Assembly: GCA_903871935.1 (NCBI GenBank)
Contig: CAIQIQ010000119.1
Span: 1 to 64,000, forward strand
Length of the DNA stretch: 64,000 nt
Origin: an uncultured Phycisphaerales bacterium
Lineage (GTDB): Bacteria > Planctomycetota > Phycisphaerae > Tepidisphaerales > Tepidisphaeraceae
Direction of reading: 5' to 3'
The notes under the pieces: model-generated
Databases searched by the model: none
Told to the model about the DNA's origin: nothing
The model's input: only the letters and a program-made list of their open reading frames with translations
Program-made: the position numbers and the translations under genes
Shown: in pieces, positions 26,721-36,147 of the stretch
Layout: the number at the start of each line of letters is the position of its first letter
How positions within the stretch are numbered: position 1 is the stretch's first letter

Positions 26721-27695
26721 CTACATCGGCCGGTCCACGACGAACTGTGCGGCATGGGTCAGTGCCGCTCGGGCATCGCTCGGTGGCAGCATTCTCAGCG
26801 CATCCAAGGCCTGTGCCACCAGTTCGCGGGCATGGTTTCGTGCAAAATCGATACTCGGGCTGGGCAGGATCAGGTTGCGGATCTTCTCGCCCTTATCCGG
26901 CTCGTGCTGCTGCAACATGGAGCGCAGAAGTTCGCGGTGCTGCCGCGGCGCGTTCTGCATGAAATGGATCATCGGCAGCGTCATCTTCCCTTTCTCGATA
27001 TCCGTCCCCAGGGTCTTGCCGACCTCGCGCACATCTCCCAGTAGATCCAGGATGTCATCTTGGATCTGGAACGCCTCGCCCAGCCGCCGGCCGTAGTGTT
27101 CCATCGCCTGCGCCAACTCATCCGATGCTCCTGCCTGTTTCGCACCCAGCAGGCAGCACGCCCCGCACAAGCTCGCGGTCTTGCGGGTGATGATCTGCAT
27201 ATAGACCTTCTCGCTCAGATCGAGGTTATTGCGGTTCTCGATCTGCAACAGTTCACCCTCGCAAACCTCATTGGTTGTGCGGGCGATCGTGCGCGACGCA
27301 TATTGCGAGCCAATGCTTGAGCAGAGGTGATAGCTGTGGCTGATCAGATAGTCGCCCAGCAGAACAGCCGCCTCGTTGCCGCGAAGATGATTGATCGTCG
27401 CGCCCTTGCGGCGCAGTTCCGCATCGTCCAGCACATCATCGTGGACGAGCGTGGACATGTGCACCATCTCCACCACGGTCGAGAGCACAATGTGCTCGGG
27501 TACGATATTGCCACAGGCCTTGCCGCTCAGGAGCACCAGCATTGGCCTGAGCATCTTGCCGCGGAACCGGCTGACATAGCGCACCAGCGTGTTTACGCAA
27601 GCCAGTTCGCTCCTGAGCTCCTGCTCAAAGAGCATCCCCACCTGCTTGAGTTCGGCCTCAACACAACCCGTTAGTGACACAATGGTAGATGACAT
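26721..27695 (-). CDS. Polyprenyl diphosphate synthase (IspB-like)
   Basis: 324 residues from the ATG at 27695, preferred over the GTG at 27707 because GTGGAG stands about 7 nt before it. The first aspartate-rich motif is LVHDDVLDDAELRRKG, the second IQDDILDLLGD; GKMLRPMLVLLSGKA is the allylic/IPP-binding start. The bulky residues upstream of the first motif fit a long-chain trans-prenyl synthase that supplies quinone side chains (inference). A TATAAT box lies about 40 nt upstream. Confidence 0.93.
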   Translation of the reverse strand: MSSTIVSLTGCVEAELKQVGMLFEQELRSELACVNTLVRYVSRFRGKMLRPMLVLLSGKACGNIVPEHIVLSTVVEMVHMSTLVHDDVLDDAELRRKGATINHLRGNEAAVLLGDYLISHSYHLCSSIGSQYASRTIARTTNEVCEGELLQIENRNNLDLSEKVYMQIITRKTASLCGACCLLGAKQAGASDELAQAMEHYGRRLGEAFQIQDDILDLLGDVREVGKTLGTDIEKGKMTLPMIHFMQNAPRQHRELLRSMLQQHEPDKGEKIRNLILPSPSIDFARNHARELVAQALDALRMLPPSDARAALTHAAQFVVDRPM

Positions 27696-27734
27696 CCAGT
27701 ACTCCACAGACTATTCACGTTGCCAAAACGCCGT

Positions 27735-27763
27735 ATTATAGGAGCGCAAGCTGCGAAGCAATC
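27735..27763 (-). promoter_or_regulatory. Promoter of the polyprenyl synthase gene
   Basis: A perfect TATAAT on the minus strand (complement of 27735-27740). The -35 is weak: GATTGC at 17-nt spacing or TTGCTT at 15 nt. Confidence 0.5.
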
Positions 27764-27800
27764 GCCTTGAGCTCGCTTTCTTACAATTGGGAAAGAGATA

Positions 27801-29057
27801 GTGATATACCTGGATAACAATGCCACGACCCGCCCGGCGCCCGAAGTGGTGCAGGCTATGCTCCGTGTACTGCAGGAGGACTATGCCAATCCGTCCAGTG
27901 TTCACCGCCCCGGCCAGCAGGCCCGAAAGCTGATCGACGATGCCCGGGCGCAAGTTGCCTCGCTGATCGGCTGCTCGCCCGGCGAGCTGACTTTCACCAG
28001 CGGCGGCACCGAATCGATCAACGCCGCCCTCGCCGGGCTCTATCGCATGCGTCAGCCGCGCACGCGCGTTCTCATCTCTCGCGTTGAACACTCCGCCACG
28101 ATGGGCGCCTGCGAACAGCTCAAGTTAAGCGGCGCTGATATCACGGAGATCGAGGTCGGCAATGATGGTCTGCTCGACATGGATCACCTTAAGCGCGAAC
28201 TCACAGGCGATGTTGCCCTGGTCTCCATGCTTTGGGCCAACAACGAGACCGGCGTTATCTTCGACATCCCAGCCGTCGCCGCGCTGTGCAAGGCATCCAG
28301 AGTGCCTTTCCATTGCGATGGAACCCAGGCCGTAGGCAAGATCCCCGTAAACGTTCGAGCGGCCGGCGTCGATGCCATGAGCTTTGCCGGCCACAAGTTC
28401 CACGGTCCCAAAGGCGTCGGCGGGCTGTACATCCGTCGCGGCCAGCGTTTCTCCACCCTGATCGCCGGCGGCCCTCAGGAGACCGGCCGCCGCGGCGGCA
28501 CCGAGAACGTCCCCGGCATCGTTGGCATGGGCGTCGCCGCCGACCTCGCTGCGCAGGCGCTCAAGAAGAGTGCCCAAATCGCCTCCTTGCGCGATGAATT
28601 GGAAAAGCAGATCCTCCAGACCATCCCCACCGCGCACGTTAACGGCTCGCCCGAGCATCGTCTTCCCAATACCACCAACATCGGGTTCGAGCAGCTCGAA
28701 TCCGAGGCGATTCTTCTGCTGCTCAGCGAACGCGGCATCTGCGCCTCGGCCGGCGCCGCCTGCAGCAGTGGCAGCCTCGAAGCCTCGCACGTCCTCCGAG
28801 CGATGCGCCTCGATCCCAGAATTGCCCACGGCGCCATCCGTTTCAGCCTTTCGCGTTACACAACCAGGGATGAAATCCGGCAGGCCCTCACCATCCTGCC
28901 CGAGGTCATCAATAAACTCCGCACTGTACTTCCAGTAGGACAATTCGATGATTTGCGTAGTGCAACGTGTGATGAACGCCACCGTAGCGGTCAGTGGCAA
29001 ACTCGTCGGCCAGATCGGCCCCGGCCTGGCCGTCCTCGCCGCCGTACACCGCGATGA
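27801..29057 (+). CDS. Cysteine desulfurase (NifS/IscS family)
   Basis: PLP enzyme that takes sulfur from cysteine for Fe-S clusters and thio-modifications. GTG start after GGGAAAGAGA gives IYLDNNATTRPAPEV. The PLP lysine is in FAGHKFHGPKGVGGLY (about 198) and the sulfur-accepting cysteine is in SAGAACSSGSLEASHVL (about 322). The 418-residue frame is longer than the usual ~390: the last ~37 residues (QWQTRRPDRPRPGRPRRRTP-type) are read out of frame over dtd and look unselected. Either a stop was lost or a frameshift is present. Confidence 0.92.
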   Translation: MIYLDNNATTRPAPEVVQAMLRVLQEDYANPSSVHRPGQQARKLIDDARAQVASLIGCSPGELTFTSGGTESINAALAGLYRMRQPRTRVLISRVEHSATMGACEQLKLSGADITEIEVGNDGLLDMDHLKRELTGDVALVSMLWANNETGVIFDIPAVAALCKASRVPFHCDGTQAVGKIPVNVRAAGVDAMSFAGHKFHGPKGVGGLYIRRGQRFSTLIAGGPQETGRRGGTENVPGIVGMGVAADLAAQALKKSAQIASLRDELEKQILQTIPTAHVNGSPEHRLPNTTNIGFEQLESEAILLLLSERGICASAGAACSSGSLEASHVLRAMRLDPRIAHGAIRFSLSRYTTRDEIRQALTILPEVINKLRTVLPVGQFDDLRSATCDERHRSGQWQTRRPDRPRPGRPRRRTPR

Positions 29058-29406
29058 CACGGCCGCCGATATCCAGTGGACCGCACAGAAGCTCGTCACC
29101 CTGCGCATCTTCCGCAGCGCAGGCGGCGAGAAGCACTTCGATCTCGACGTCAAACAATCCGGCGGCTCCATCCTGCTGGTCAGCAACTTCACCGTTGCCG
29201 GCGCCACCCGCTACGGCCGCCGCCCATCGCTCGACGCCGCCGCCAGCCCCGAAGATGGCCGAAGGCTCTTCGACGAACTGGTCAAGGCCGTTACCGCCAC
29301 CGGCATCCCCGTCGCCACGGGCGAGTTCGGCGCTGACATGCTCGTCAACATTGCCAACGACGGTCCCGTCACGTTCCTCCTCGACAGTCGCGAAGCTCGC
29401 GCATAA
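28948..29406 (+). CDS. dtd: D-aminoacyl-tRNA deacylase
   Basis: 152 residues: removes D-amino acids wrongly loaded on tRNA. Opens MICVVQRVMNATVAVSGK and contains GLAVLAAVHRDD, LRIF, SILLVSNFTVAGATRYGRRPS (the SQFTL-type motif) and NDGPVTFLLDS (the NxGPVT motif). AGGA lies about 8 nt before the ATG. The first 110 nt overlap the open frame of the cysteine desulfurase. Confidence 0.94.
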   Translation: MICVVQRVMNATVAVSGKLVGQIGPGLAVLAAVHRDDTAADIQWTAQKLVTLRIFRSAGGEKHFDLDVKQSGGSILLVSNFTVAGATRYGRRPSLDAAASPEDGRRLFDELVKAVTATGIPVATGEFGADMLVNIANDGPVTFLLDSREARA

Positions 29407-29566
29407 GTCGCCGCCCAACCGTACTCATCCTTCATGGAAACCTTCTCATCTTTTCTAACGACTGCGACTGTCGAGCCCCCATACAGTTACACAGTGCGGC
29501 GGATGACTCGGAATCCGCGGTGGGTCGGTAGTCTCGCTCCACCCTCGCTCAGAAGGAGTACCCACA

Positions 29567-30760
29567 GTGAAGTGGTCGTTCAAAGTTGCCAACATCCTGG
29601 GCATTGACCTCAAGATCCATATTTCGTTCTTCCTTATCCTCATTCTGGGTGCGATGCAGTGGAAGAGCTTTGGACCAGGGGGCATGGCCTTCGGCATTGT
29701 GCTGATGAGTCTGCTATTCCTCTGCGTCACTCTGCATGAGTTCGGCCATTCGGTCGTCGCCCAGCGCCTGGGCATCACCGTCCGCGAGATCATCCTGCTC
29801 CCCATCGGCGGTGTCGCCATGCTCAGCCGCAATCCCGACAAACCCGTGCAGGAACTGCTCATCGCCGTCGCCGGGCCGGCCGTGAATATCGTTATCGGCG
29901 CTGCCATTGCCATCTACCTTGGCCTTTATTCCATCGTCAACCATCTCAACCTCGTGGGCCTCATTCATGCCGCGAGTGCCGGTCCATCCTGGCAGGCGCT
30001 GCTCGTCTGGCTGCTCAACGCCAACATCATGCTCGTCGTGTTCAATATGATTCCCGCCTTCCCGCTCGACGGTGGCCGCGTCTTCCGTGCACTGCTGGGC
30101 TTCTTCATGTCCTGGCGGCGTGCCACCAGCATCGCCACCTCGGTCGGCCAGTTCCTCGCCATCGGACTGGGCATGCTGGCCATTTTCGCCGGCCAGATCT
30201 TCCTGGGCATCATCGCCATCCTGCTCTTCATGGCGGCCGGCGCCACCCGCGCTGATGAAAACGCCCGCACCTTCCTCTCCACCCGCAAGATCGGCGACAT
30301 CTACAACAAGCACGCCCTCGTGCTCGATGAATCGGATCATGTCAGTCGGGTCGTGGATTACCTCCTGACCAGCTATCAGCCCGACTTCGCCGTCATTCGC
30401 CAGGGCGAGTTCCTCGGCGTTGTCAGCCGCGAACAGGTCCTGCACTCACTGGCCAACTCCCCCCTGGATGAACCCGTGTGGAGCGTCATGGTCCGGACCG
30501 TCCCTCACGTGCAGTCCGGACTGACCATCGACGACGTCCGCCAGATCATGGCCGAGCAGCAGAGCCGCGTGGTGGCGGTGTTTGACCATGACACCTACCT
30601 GGGCCTGGTGAATTCCGACGATCTCCCCGAGGCGCTGATGCTCATCACCTACGAGCAGCGGCATCAGGAGATCCAACAGCCCATAGCTGCGCCCGCGCCC
30701 GCGCCATTGCCCGAACCCGGCAGCTACCGGTCCGTTCCCGCCTGGCCCGGAGCGAAATAG
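29567..30760 (+). CDS. Site-2-type M50 metalloprotease with CBS domains
   Basis: 397 residues. Zinc site HEFGH (57-61) lies in a membrane helix, and FPLDGGR (about 164-170) supplies the third ligand; five or six hydrophobic segments surround them. Two CBS domains follow (about 245-370), then a Pro/Ala-rich tail. This architecture matches the SpoIVFB/Rip3-like site-2 proteases, which cut membrane-bound regulators in response to ligands bound at the CBS pair. The substrate is not evident from neighbours. AAGGAG lies about 10 nt before the start. Confidence 0.93.
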   Translation: MKWSFKVANILGIDLKIHISFFLILILGAMQWKSFGPGGMAFGIVLMSLLFLCVTLHEFGHSVVAQRLGITVREIILLPIGGVAMLSRNPDKPVQELLIAVAGPAVNIVIGAAIAIYLGLYSIVNHLNLVGLIHAASAGPSWQALLVWLLNANIMLVVFNMIPAFPLDGGRVFRALLGFFMSWRRATSIATSVGQFLAIGLGMLAIFAGQIFLGIIAILLFMAAGATRADENARTFLSTRKIGDIYNKHALVLDESDHVSRVVDYLLTSYQPDFAVIRQGEFLGVVSREQVLHSLANSPLDEPVWSVMVRTVPHVQSGLTIDDVRQIMAEQQSRVVAVFDHDTYLGLVNSDDLPEALMLITYEQRHQEIQQPIAAPAPAPLPEPGSYRSVPAWPGAK

Positions 30761-31056
30761 CTCGGTTATCCCAGACATTCGACCGCTGCGTTAGTCAGGG
30801 ATAACAAAAGCAGCAGAATTCCATTGACCCAACCAAGCCCAACTGTAACCTAGTGAGCATACGGGCGGAATGGGTCAGGGCAGGCGTCTGGGCCTGGCAC
30901 ATCGGCCGTTTGTACACATGGTAACCATTTGGTCGACGCAAAGTCCGCGCACCAGTCCGCGTTGGAGCGTGCGACGTTCATGGCAGAAGGTCTATTTCTG
31001 GCTCACCATGTAACCACTGAAGGTTGTGCGCTGTTCTTAGGTTGTAAAGGAAGCAA

Positions 31057-34000
31057 ATGATGAGCTTGCGTAAACACTTTGACATCGTGACCGACAGAAA
31101 GCACACATCACGCAACGCCAAAACTCTCAGGTCCGCCGCAGGCGCCACGGTGGAGCGGCTTGAGTCGCGGACGTTGCTGGCGGCGACGGTGCAGCTCGTC
31201 ACGACCATGGGCGATCATACCATGCATTACTACGACCAGTTGGCCGAGATGAACAGTGGTGTGATGTTCACAGAGTGGTATTCCGGGATGATGGGGATTA
31301 CCAAGGGAACGCCGGCCACGACGACGCTGGTGCACACGTTTGCCAATGGGAATGAGGCCCGTCGACTCGTCTCCACCGGCGGACGCGTGTTCTTTACCCG
31401 ATGGGTAGACGCGAGCACTAATGAGCTTTGGTCGACCGATGGCACCGCTGCCGGTACATTGAAGGTTCCTGTGGCCGGTCTGGCCTCGGATATTGGCGCT
31501 CATTTTGCGTGGGGAAACAAGCTTTTCTTTGCCGGCACGAACAACAGCGGAGTGATATGCGCCTGGATCAGTGATGGAACGACCGCGGGAACTTTCCCGC
31601 TAATCGATACGACGTTGGCAACCATGGAAGCTACGGTGATTACGCCCACCGTTCTGGGCGGGAAGCTCTACTTTGTAGCCGCCCACGACAACGTAACGGA
31701 TCTGTATGAGACGGATGGGACACGAGCGGGGACACACATCATCGCCACGCCCGCGATTACTCACAAGATCACTGAGATATCAAACGCCGGCGGGAAGATT
31801 CTTCTAAGTGACGGTTTCTCTTTGTGGACGTGCACGACGGGGGGCGTCACCGAGAATCTTGGTCCCTATTTCGGCATTGGCGAGATGACGGCAATGAACG
31901 GCGTGATCTACTTTGGCGCCACTCTTGGCCCCCCGGGTTGGCAACTGTACCGGACCGACGGCACGGCCACCGGGACGTACCTCGTTGCAGCCGTTTCATC
32001 GGGAGCGGGACCATTCTACTTGCCGCAGGTCGCCGGAGATAAGCTCTATTTCGTTGGCCGTACGGCGGCCGAGGGAGGTGAATGGTGGGTCACTGATGGC
32101 ACGCTAGCCGGTTCTCATCTGATCACCGATCTTGTTCCCGGAATTGGCGGTCCAAACACCGCAGCCTTCATGGGAGAGGGAATCGCTGCTTGTGCGGGAT
32201 CGGTCTTTTTTCCGCATGGCGAGATGGCGACGGGACCGGAACTATGGACCACCGATGGAACGGCTGCGGGAACCAGGCTCATCCAGGACCTGGTACCCGG
32301 CTTTGCCGGCTCGTGGCCCCAGACCATCACCGCAACGTCCAATGGCGTCTACTTCAGTTCCACGGATGCCGACGGGTTATTCAAGTATGACCCGATGCTG
32401 CCGCCCGTGGCGACGATTGAGGGCACCCCGACAGCGAGCATCGGCGGCGGGCCGATGACGATTCAGATCCGCTGGACGGATGATGAGGGCGTAGATACGT
32501 CAACGCTGGGCAATAACGATATTTCCGTCACAATGCCCGGGGGCACCAGCGTCTTCGCGACATTCGTATCCTACACGGGCACACCCAATAATCTGGTGGC
32601 AACCTATCAGATCCCCGCGCCCCCGTCATCGGGCTGGGATTTCACCTACGCGGGAACGTATCAGGTGCAGACGACGGATGCTCAGGTCAGCGACATTGGC
32701 AGACGGGCTGTGGCGGCCGGCTTGGTCGGAACATTCACCGAGACCTTTGCGCCGCCGGTCGTCAGCAATCCACTGGTCATCAATGGCACGGCCGGGAATG
32801 ATACGATCACCGTGCAGAGCGCGGCGGGTGTGCTCAACGTTTACCTCAACGGCGCCCTGGCGCGCTATCGGTCATCGGATGTGACTGCGATCCAGGTCAA
32901 TGGCCTGGACGGTGGCGATGTGGTGAATGCCAGCGGTCTAGCCACCCCTGTCACCATCGACGGCGGCCCGGGCAATGACTCGATCATCGGAGGCTCAAGC
33001 GCTGACCTGCTCATTGGCGGCGCCGGCAATGACACGATTAACGGCGGACCCGGCAACGACACGATTGATGGCGGCATGGGCGCCGATTCGCTCATCGGCG
33101 GCGGGGGCAGTGATGTGTTTGTCGGCACACCTACCGACATCTCACTGTCGTCCAACAGCGTGGCCGAAAACCAGTCGGCCGGCACAGTAGTGGGCACGCT
33201 CACCAGCGCGGACCCGGATTCGTGGGAGACGTTCACCTACACCATGGTTAGTGGTACCGGTTCCGCCGACAATGCCTCCTTCCAGATCGCCGGCAATCAG
33301 CTCAAGGCGGGGTCATCCCTGAATTACGAGACCAGGAGCAGCTACTCCATTCGCATCCGCAGCACCGATGCCGACGGCCTGTTCACCGAGAAGGTGTTCG
33401 CCATCAACGTGGCTGATGTGAACGAAGCGCCGACTTCCATGACCCTTGCGCCAGCTTCGGTCGCCGAGAATATGCCGGCCGGCGCTACGGTTGGCAGTCT
33501 GAGCGTCGTCGATCCGGATATCGGCGAGACCTACAGCTATGAGATCCTGCCCGGAGTCGACCAGGGATCATTTGCGATTTCCGGCAACCAGCTCACGACG
33601 ACGGCCAGGTTTGATTATGAGGCAAAACGCAGCTACTCGATTACGGTTCGCGTGCATGATGGCGCCAACACGTTTGATCAGTCGCTGGCCGTCTCAGTGA
33701 CCAATGTGAATGAAGCCCCAACCGGCATCGCGCTATCGAACGCATCGGTGGCCGAGAATCTGCCCTCAGGCACTACCGTTGGCGGTCTCTCTGCCATCGA
33801 TCCTGATACCGCCGAGAGCTACACCTATGAGATCCTTCCCGGGGCCGATGCAGCCGCGTTCACCGTTGCGGGCAGCCAGCTCAAGACCGCGGCCGCCTTC
33901 GATTTCGAAAGCAAAGCCAGCTATTCGATTACCGTTCGTGTCCACGATGGCGCAAACACCTTCGACCAGCCGCTGGCGATTTCGGTGACCGACGTCAACG

Positions 34001-35103
34001 AGTCGCCGACGGACATTGTCTTATCCACCCCCAGCGTGCCGGAGAACCAGAGCGTTGGCACGGTCGTAGGCACGCTCTGGGCCACGGACCCCGACTCGGG
34101 CGAAAGCTACAGCTACGAGATCCTGCCTGGCGACAATGCCGCATCGTTCGCCATTGTTGGCAACCAGCTCACGACGGCCGCGGTTTTCAACTATGAGACC
34201 AAATCCAGCTACCCAATCACCCTTCGCCTCCACGACGGAGGCAATACACTCGACAAGCCCTTCACGATCACAGTCGCGGACCTGGCGGAGTTCGGAATGC
34301 AGCAAGGCAAGGCGAGGCCGGTCACCATCCGCGATGGCGATGGCGATCTGGTGACGCTCTCGCTCACCGGAGGCGGCACGGGCACGGTCCAACCTGGAAA
34401 CAGCATCGCGCTTGCCGGAACGTCTGCCAAATCAGCCCTGTCGATCAAAGTGAAGAAAGGCACTGCAGGAGATGGGATCTACCATCTCTCTGGCCTCAGC
34501 AGCGATGGGTTGATCAAGAGCATATCCGCGACCGCGGTCATGCTCTCCGGCCAGGTAGCTCTCAATACTCTCAATCAGGACCCCGCCAAGCTCTCCCTAT
34601 CGATTAAACTGGGACAGATCAGCAATGCGGATATCCGGATACAAAGATTGCCCGTGTCAACTCTGGCGGTAAGCGGGGATGTCTCCAGCACTCGCCTTCT
34701 GACCACTGCATCAATCAAGACCCTCAGCGCCTGGACACTCCTGGATACCGACATCCTGGTGGGCGTTGCCACCAACTTCGCCGGCCATTTTGCCGGCCAC
34801 AGCGATTTCACCAACCCCGCGGCCAAACTTACCAGTCTGACGGTAGGGGGGCGCAAGCTTCCCAAAGGCGCCAGCCATCTGGCCTATGTAAACGGCGTCC
34901 ATCTCTCCGCCCCGAGCATTGGCACGCTGAAACTGGCCAATGTGTCCAACGATCCCGATGCGATTCACGGCCATCTGCTCAGTGACACCGGCACGCTGAC
35001 GATCACCGCCCTGAGCCCGTTGACCGCAGGCGTATCCGTCCTTACCCGCGGCACCTGGAAACCCACCACGGCCGGCCGGCCGGATGTCTTCGACGTGGTT
35101 TGA
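31057..35103 (+). CDS. LEPR-XLL giant surface protein 2: ELWxTDGT, RTX and cadherin-like repeats
   Basis: 1348 residues from tandem ATGs after AAAGGAAG. VERLESRTLLAATV (32-45) is the LEPR-XLL motif. Residues ~50-440 carry TDGTxAGT repeats (ELWSTDGTAAGT, LYRTDGTATGT, ELWTTDGTAAGT), likely a beta-propeller. An Ig-like segment follows, then an RTX calcium-binding block (GGPGND, GGAGNDTINGG, about 578-690). Four cadherin-like repeats (~700-1078) each contain SVAEN/SVPEN...VG and SY(S/T)YEILPG or a variant. The last ~268 residues match giant 1 and end FDVV. Calcium-dependent adhesion or matrix role is inferred. The 296-nt upstream region shows no clear promoter. Confidence 0.92.
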   Translation: MMSLRKHFDIVTDRKHTSRNAKTLRSAAGATVERLESRTLLAATVQLVTTMGDHTMHYYDQLAEMNSGVMFTEWYSGMMGITKGTPATTTLVHTFANGNEARRLVSTGGRVFFTRWVDASTNELWSTDGTAAGTLKVPVAGLASDIGAHFAWGNKLFFAGTNNSGVICAWISDGTTAGTFPLIDTTLATMEATVITPTVLGGKLYFVAAHDNVTDLYETDGTRAGTHIIATPAITHKITEISNAGGKILLSDGFSLWTCTTGGVTENLGPYFGIGEMTAMNGVIYFGATLGPPGWQLYRTDGTATGTYLVAAVSSGAGPFYLPQVAGDKLYFVGRTAAEGGEWWVTDGTLAGSHLITDLVPGIGGPNTAAFMGEGIAACAGSVFFPHGEMATGPELWTTDGTAAGTRLIQDLVPGFAGSWPQTITATSNGVYFSSTDADGLFKYDPMLPPVATIEGTPTASIGGGPMTIQIRWTDDEGVDTSTLGNNDISVTMPGGTSVFATFVSYTGTPNNLVATYQIPAPPSSGWDFTYAGTYQVQTTDAQVSDIGRRAVAAGLVGTFTETFAPPVVSNPLVINGTAGNDTITVQSAAGVLNVYLNGALARYRSSDVTAIQVNGLDGGDVVNASGLATPVTIDGGPGNDSIIGGSSADLLIGGAGNDTINGGPGNDTIDGGMGADSLIGGGGSDVFVGTPTDISLSSNSVAENQSAGTVVGTLTSADPDSWETFTYTMVSGTGSADNASFQIAGNQLKAGSSLNYETRSSYSIRIRSTDADGLFTEKVFAINVADVNEAPTSMTLAPASVAENMPAGATVGSLSVVDPDIGETYSYEILPGVDQGSFAISGNQLTTTARFDYEAKRSYSITVRVHDGANTFDQSLAVSVTNVNEAPTGIALSNASVAENLPSGTTVGGLSAIDPDTAESYTYEILPGADAAAFTVAGSQLKTAAAFDFESKASYSITVRVHDGANTFDQPLAISVTDVNESPTDIVLSTPSVPENQSVGTVVGTLWATDPDSGESYSYEILPGDNAASFAIVGNQLTTAAVFNYETKSSYPITLRLHDGGNTLDKPFTITVADLAEFGMQQGKARPVTIRDGDGDLVTLSLTGGGTGTVQPGNSIALAGTSAKSALSIKVKKGTAGDGIYHLSGLSSDGLIKSISATAVMLSGQVALNTLNQDPAKLSLSIKLGQISNADIRIQRLPVSTLAVSGDVSSTRLLTTASIKTLSAWTLLDTDILVGVATNFAGHFAGHSDFTNPAAKLTSLTVGGRKLPKGASHLAYVNGVHLSAPSIGTLKLANVSNDPDAIHGHLLSDTGTLTITALSPLTAGVSVLTRGTWKPTTAGRPDVFDVV
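33130..34280 (+). repeat. Four in-frame ~300-bp tandem repeats inside giant 2
   Basis: Coding repeats for cadherin-like domains. The second to fourth units share runs such as GAGATCCTGCC and near-identical AACTACGAGACC/GATTATGAGGC stretches. Good substrates for slippage or recombination that changes domain number. Confidence 0.75.
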
Positions 35104-35194
35104 GCTGAACTTGGCAGATCACTCAGCCTGTGCGAAACGAAACGTATGAGTAAGAAGCGCAGTGCCCTGGGGGCAATCCAATTCGGAGAATCTT

Positions 35195-35247
35195 AACCTG
35201 CGTACTACGTCATCACGTACTACGTATCTGTCCCGACCTATCCACAA
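35195..35247. repeat. Intergenic element with AACCTGCG, TACGT palindromes and a CTATCCACAA site
   Basis: Between giant 2 and the amidohydrolase gene (144-nt gap). AACCTGCG is followed by ACTACGTCATCACGTACTAC and then CTATCCACAA (35238-35247). The middle part matches the reverse complement of 62518-62543 at most positions, linking it to the repeats near 62.4 kb. Confidence 0.55.
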
Positions 35248-36111
35248 TCACCCCCTCTCGCTCTCCCCGATGCCCAGAATCTTCGCCGCCGTGTTCCATC
35301 GCACCGCCGCCTTCTCAGCTTCCGTTGCCCCGATGGCATCCAACTCGAACTGCACCGTTTTCATCGCCCAGTTCGGGCTGATGCCCTCTTTACCCATCAT
35401 TGCATCAGACCCAAACACCACTTTGCTCAGGTTCAGTTGGCCCTCATCATACAACTGCTGCATCCGCGGCTTGATCGCCCGCTGCTCCTGGCCTTCGGGG
35501 ATCCCCCTCCGCACATAGTGCAACTGCCCGATACACAGATCAAAGTACACATTCGCATTCCAGTACATGACCTGGGTAGCTTCCTCGTACCATGCCCGTC
35601 CGCCCAGATGCGCCCCGACGATCGTCATCTCCGGGAACACTCGCGCAATCCGGTCCAGACACGCCGGCCGCATGTAGTTCGACGACACCCGCCATTTGCG
35701 CTGGTACTCGTTCTGATAATCGCCGCCCGATGTGCCGATCACGATCCCCGTATGGAACAGGCACACCATCCCCGCCTTCGCCGCCATTTCATAGATCGGA
35801 AAATACTCATCCTCATCATACGGCTTGGCCGGGAAGATGAACTTGAGCCCCTTAAACCCGCGCTCGATTGCCTTGCGTGTCTCGGCCATGCAATCGTGGA
35901 TGCCAAGGTTCAGGTACCCAAACGGAATGAAAAAGTCCGGATACCGTTTCGCCACCTTGTCGATCTCGTCCACCGTCGGGAACGACCCATCGGCATAGTT
36001 AAAGGCAAAGAGCACGGCCTTCTCAACGCCACGCTCCCGCCAGTCAGCCACAAAACGATCCACCTGCCCCGCATTGCCCGTGTAATGAACGTGAAAATCG
36101 AGAGTCTTCAT
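35248..36111 (-). CDS. Amidohydrolase_2 family metal-dependent hydrolase
   Basis: 287 residues. Begins MKTLDFHVHY, with the first metal ligands at His7 and His9 in a TIM-barrel hydrolase/decarboxylase. CLFHTGIVIG, GAHLGGRAWY and VVFGSDAMMG supply the later His and Asp ligands. This subgroup includes aminocarboxymuconate-semialdehyde-decarboxylase-like and lactone-hydrolysing enzymes; the substrate is unknown. It lies 36 nt downstream of the esterase gene on the same strand and is probably the third gene of a minus-strand operon. Confidence 0.85.
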   Translation of the reverse strand: MKTLDFHVHYTGNAGQVDRFVADWRERGVEKAVLFAFNYADGSFPTVDEIDKVAKRYPDFFIPFGYLNLGIHDCMAETRKAIERGFKGLKFIFPAKPYDEDEYFPIYEMAAKAGMVCLFHTGIVIGTSGGDYQNEYQRKWRVSSNYMRPACLDRIARVFPEMTIVGAHLGGRAWYEEATQVMYWNANVYFDLCIGQLHYVRRGIPEGQEQRAIKPRMQQLYDEGQLNLSKVVFGSDAMMGKEGISPNWAMKTVQFELDAIGATEAEKAAVRWNTAAKILGIGESERG

Positions 36112-36147
36112 GATGAGAGCCCAAGGTATGGCCCGACCAATCCCGGG

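Noticed and set aside
33130-34280. CRISPR-like spacing of repeats
   Set aside because: The repeats are ~300 bp, coding and in frame; they are protein domain repeats.
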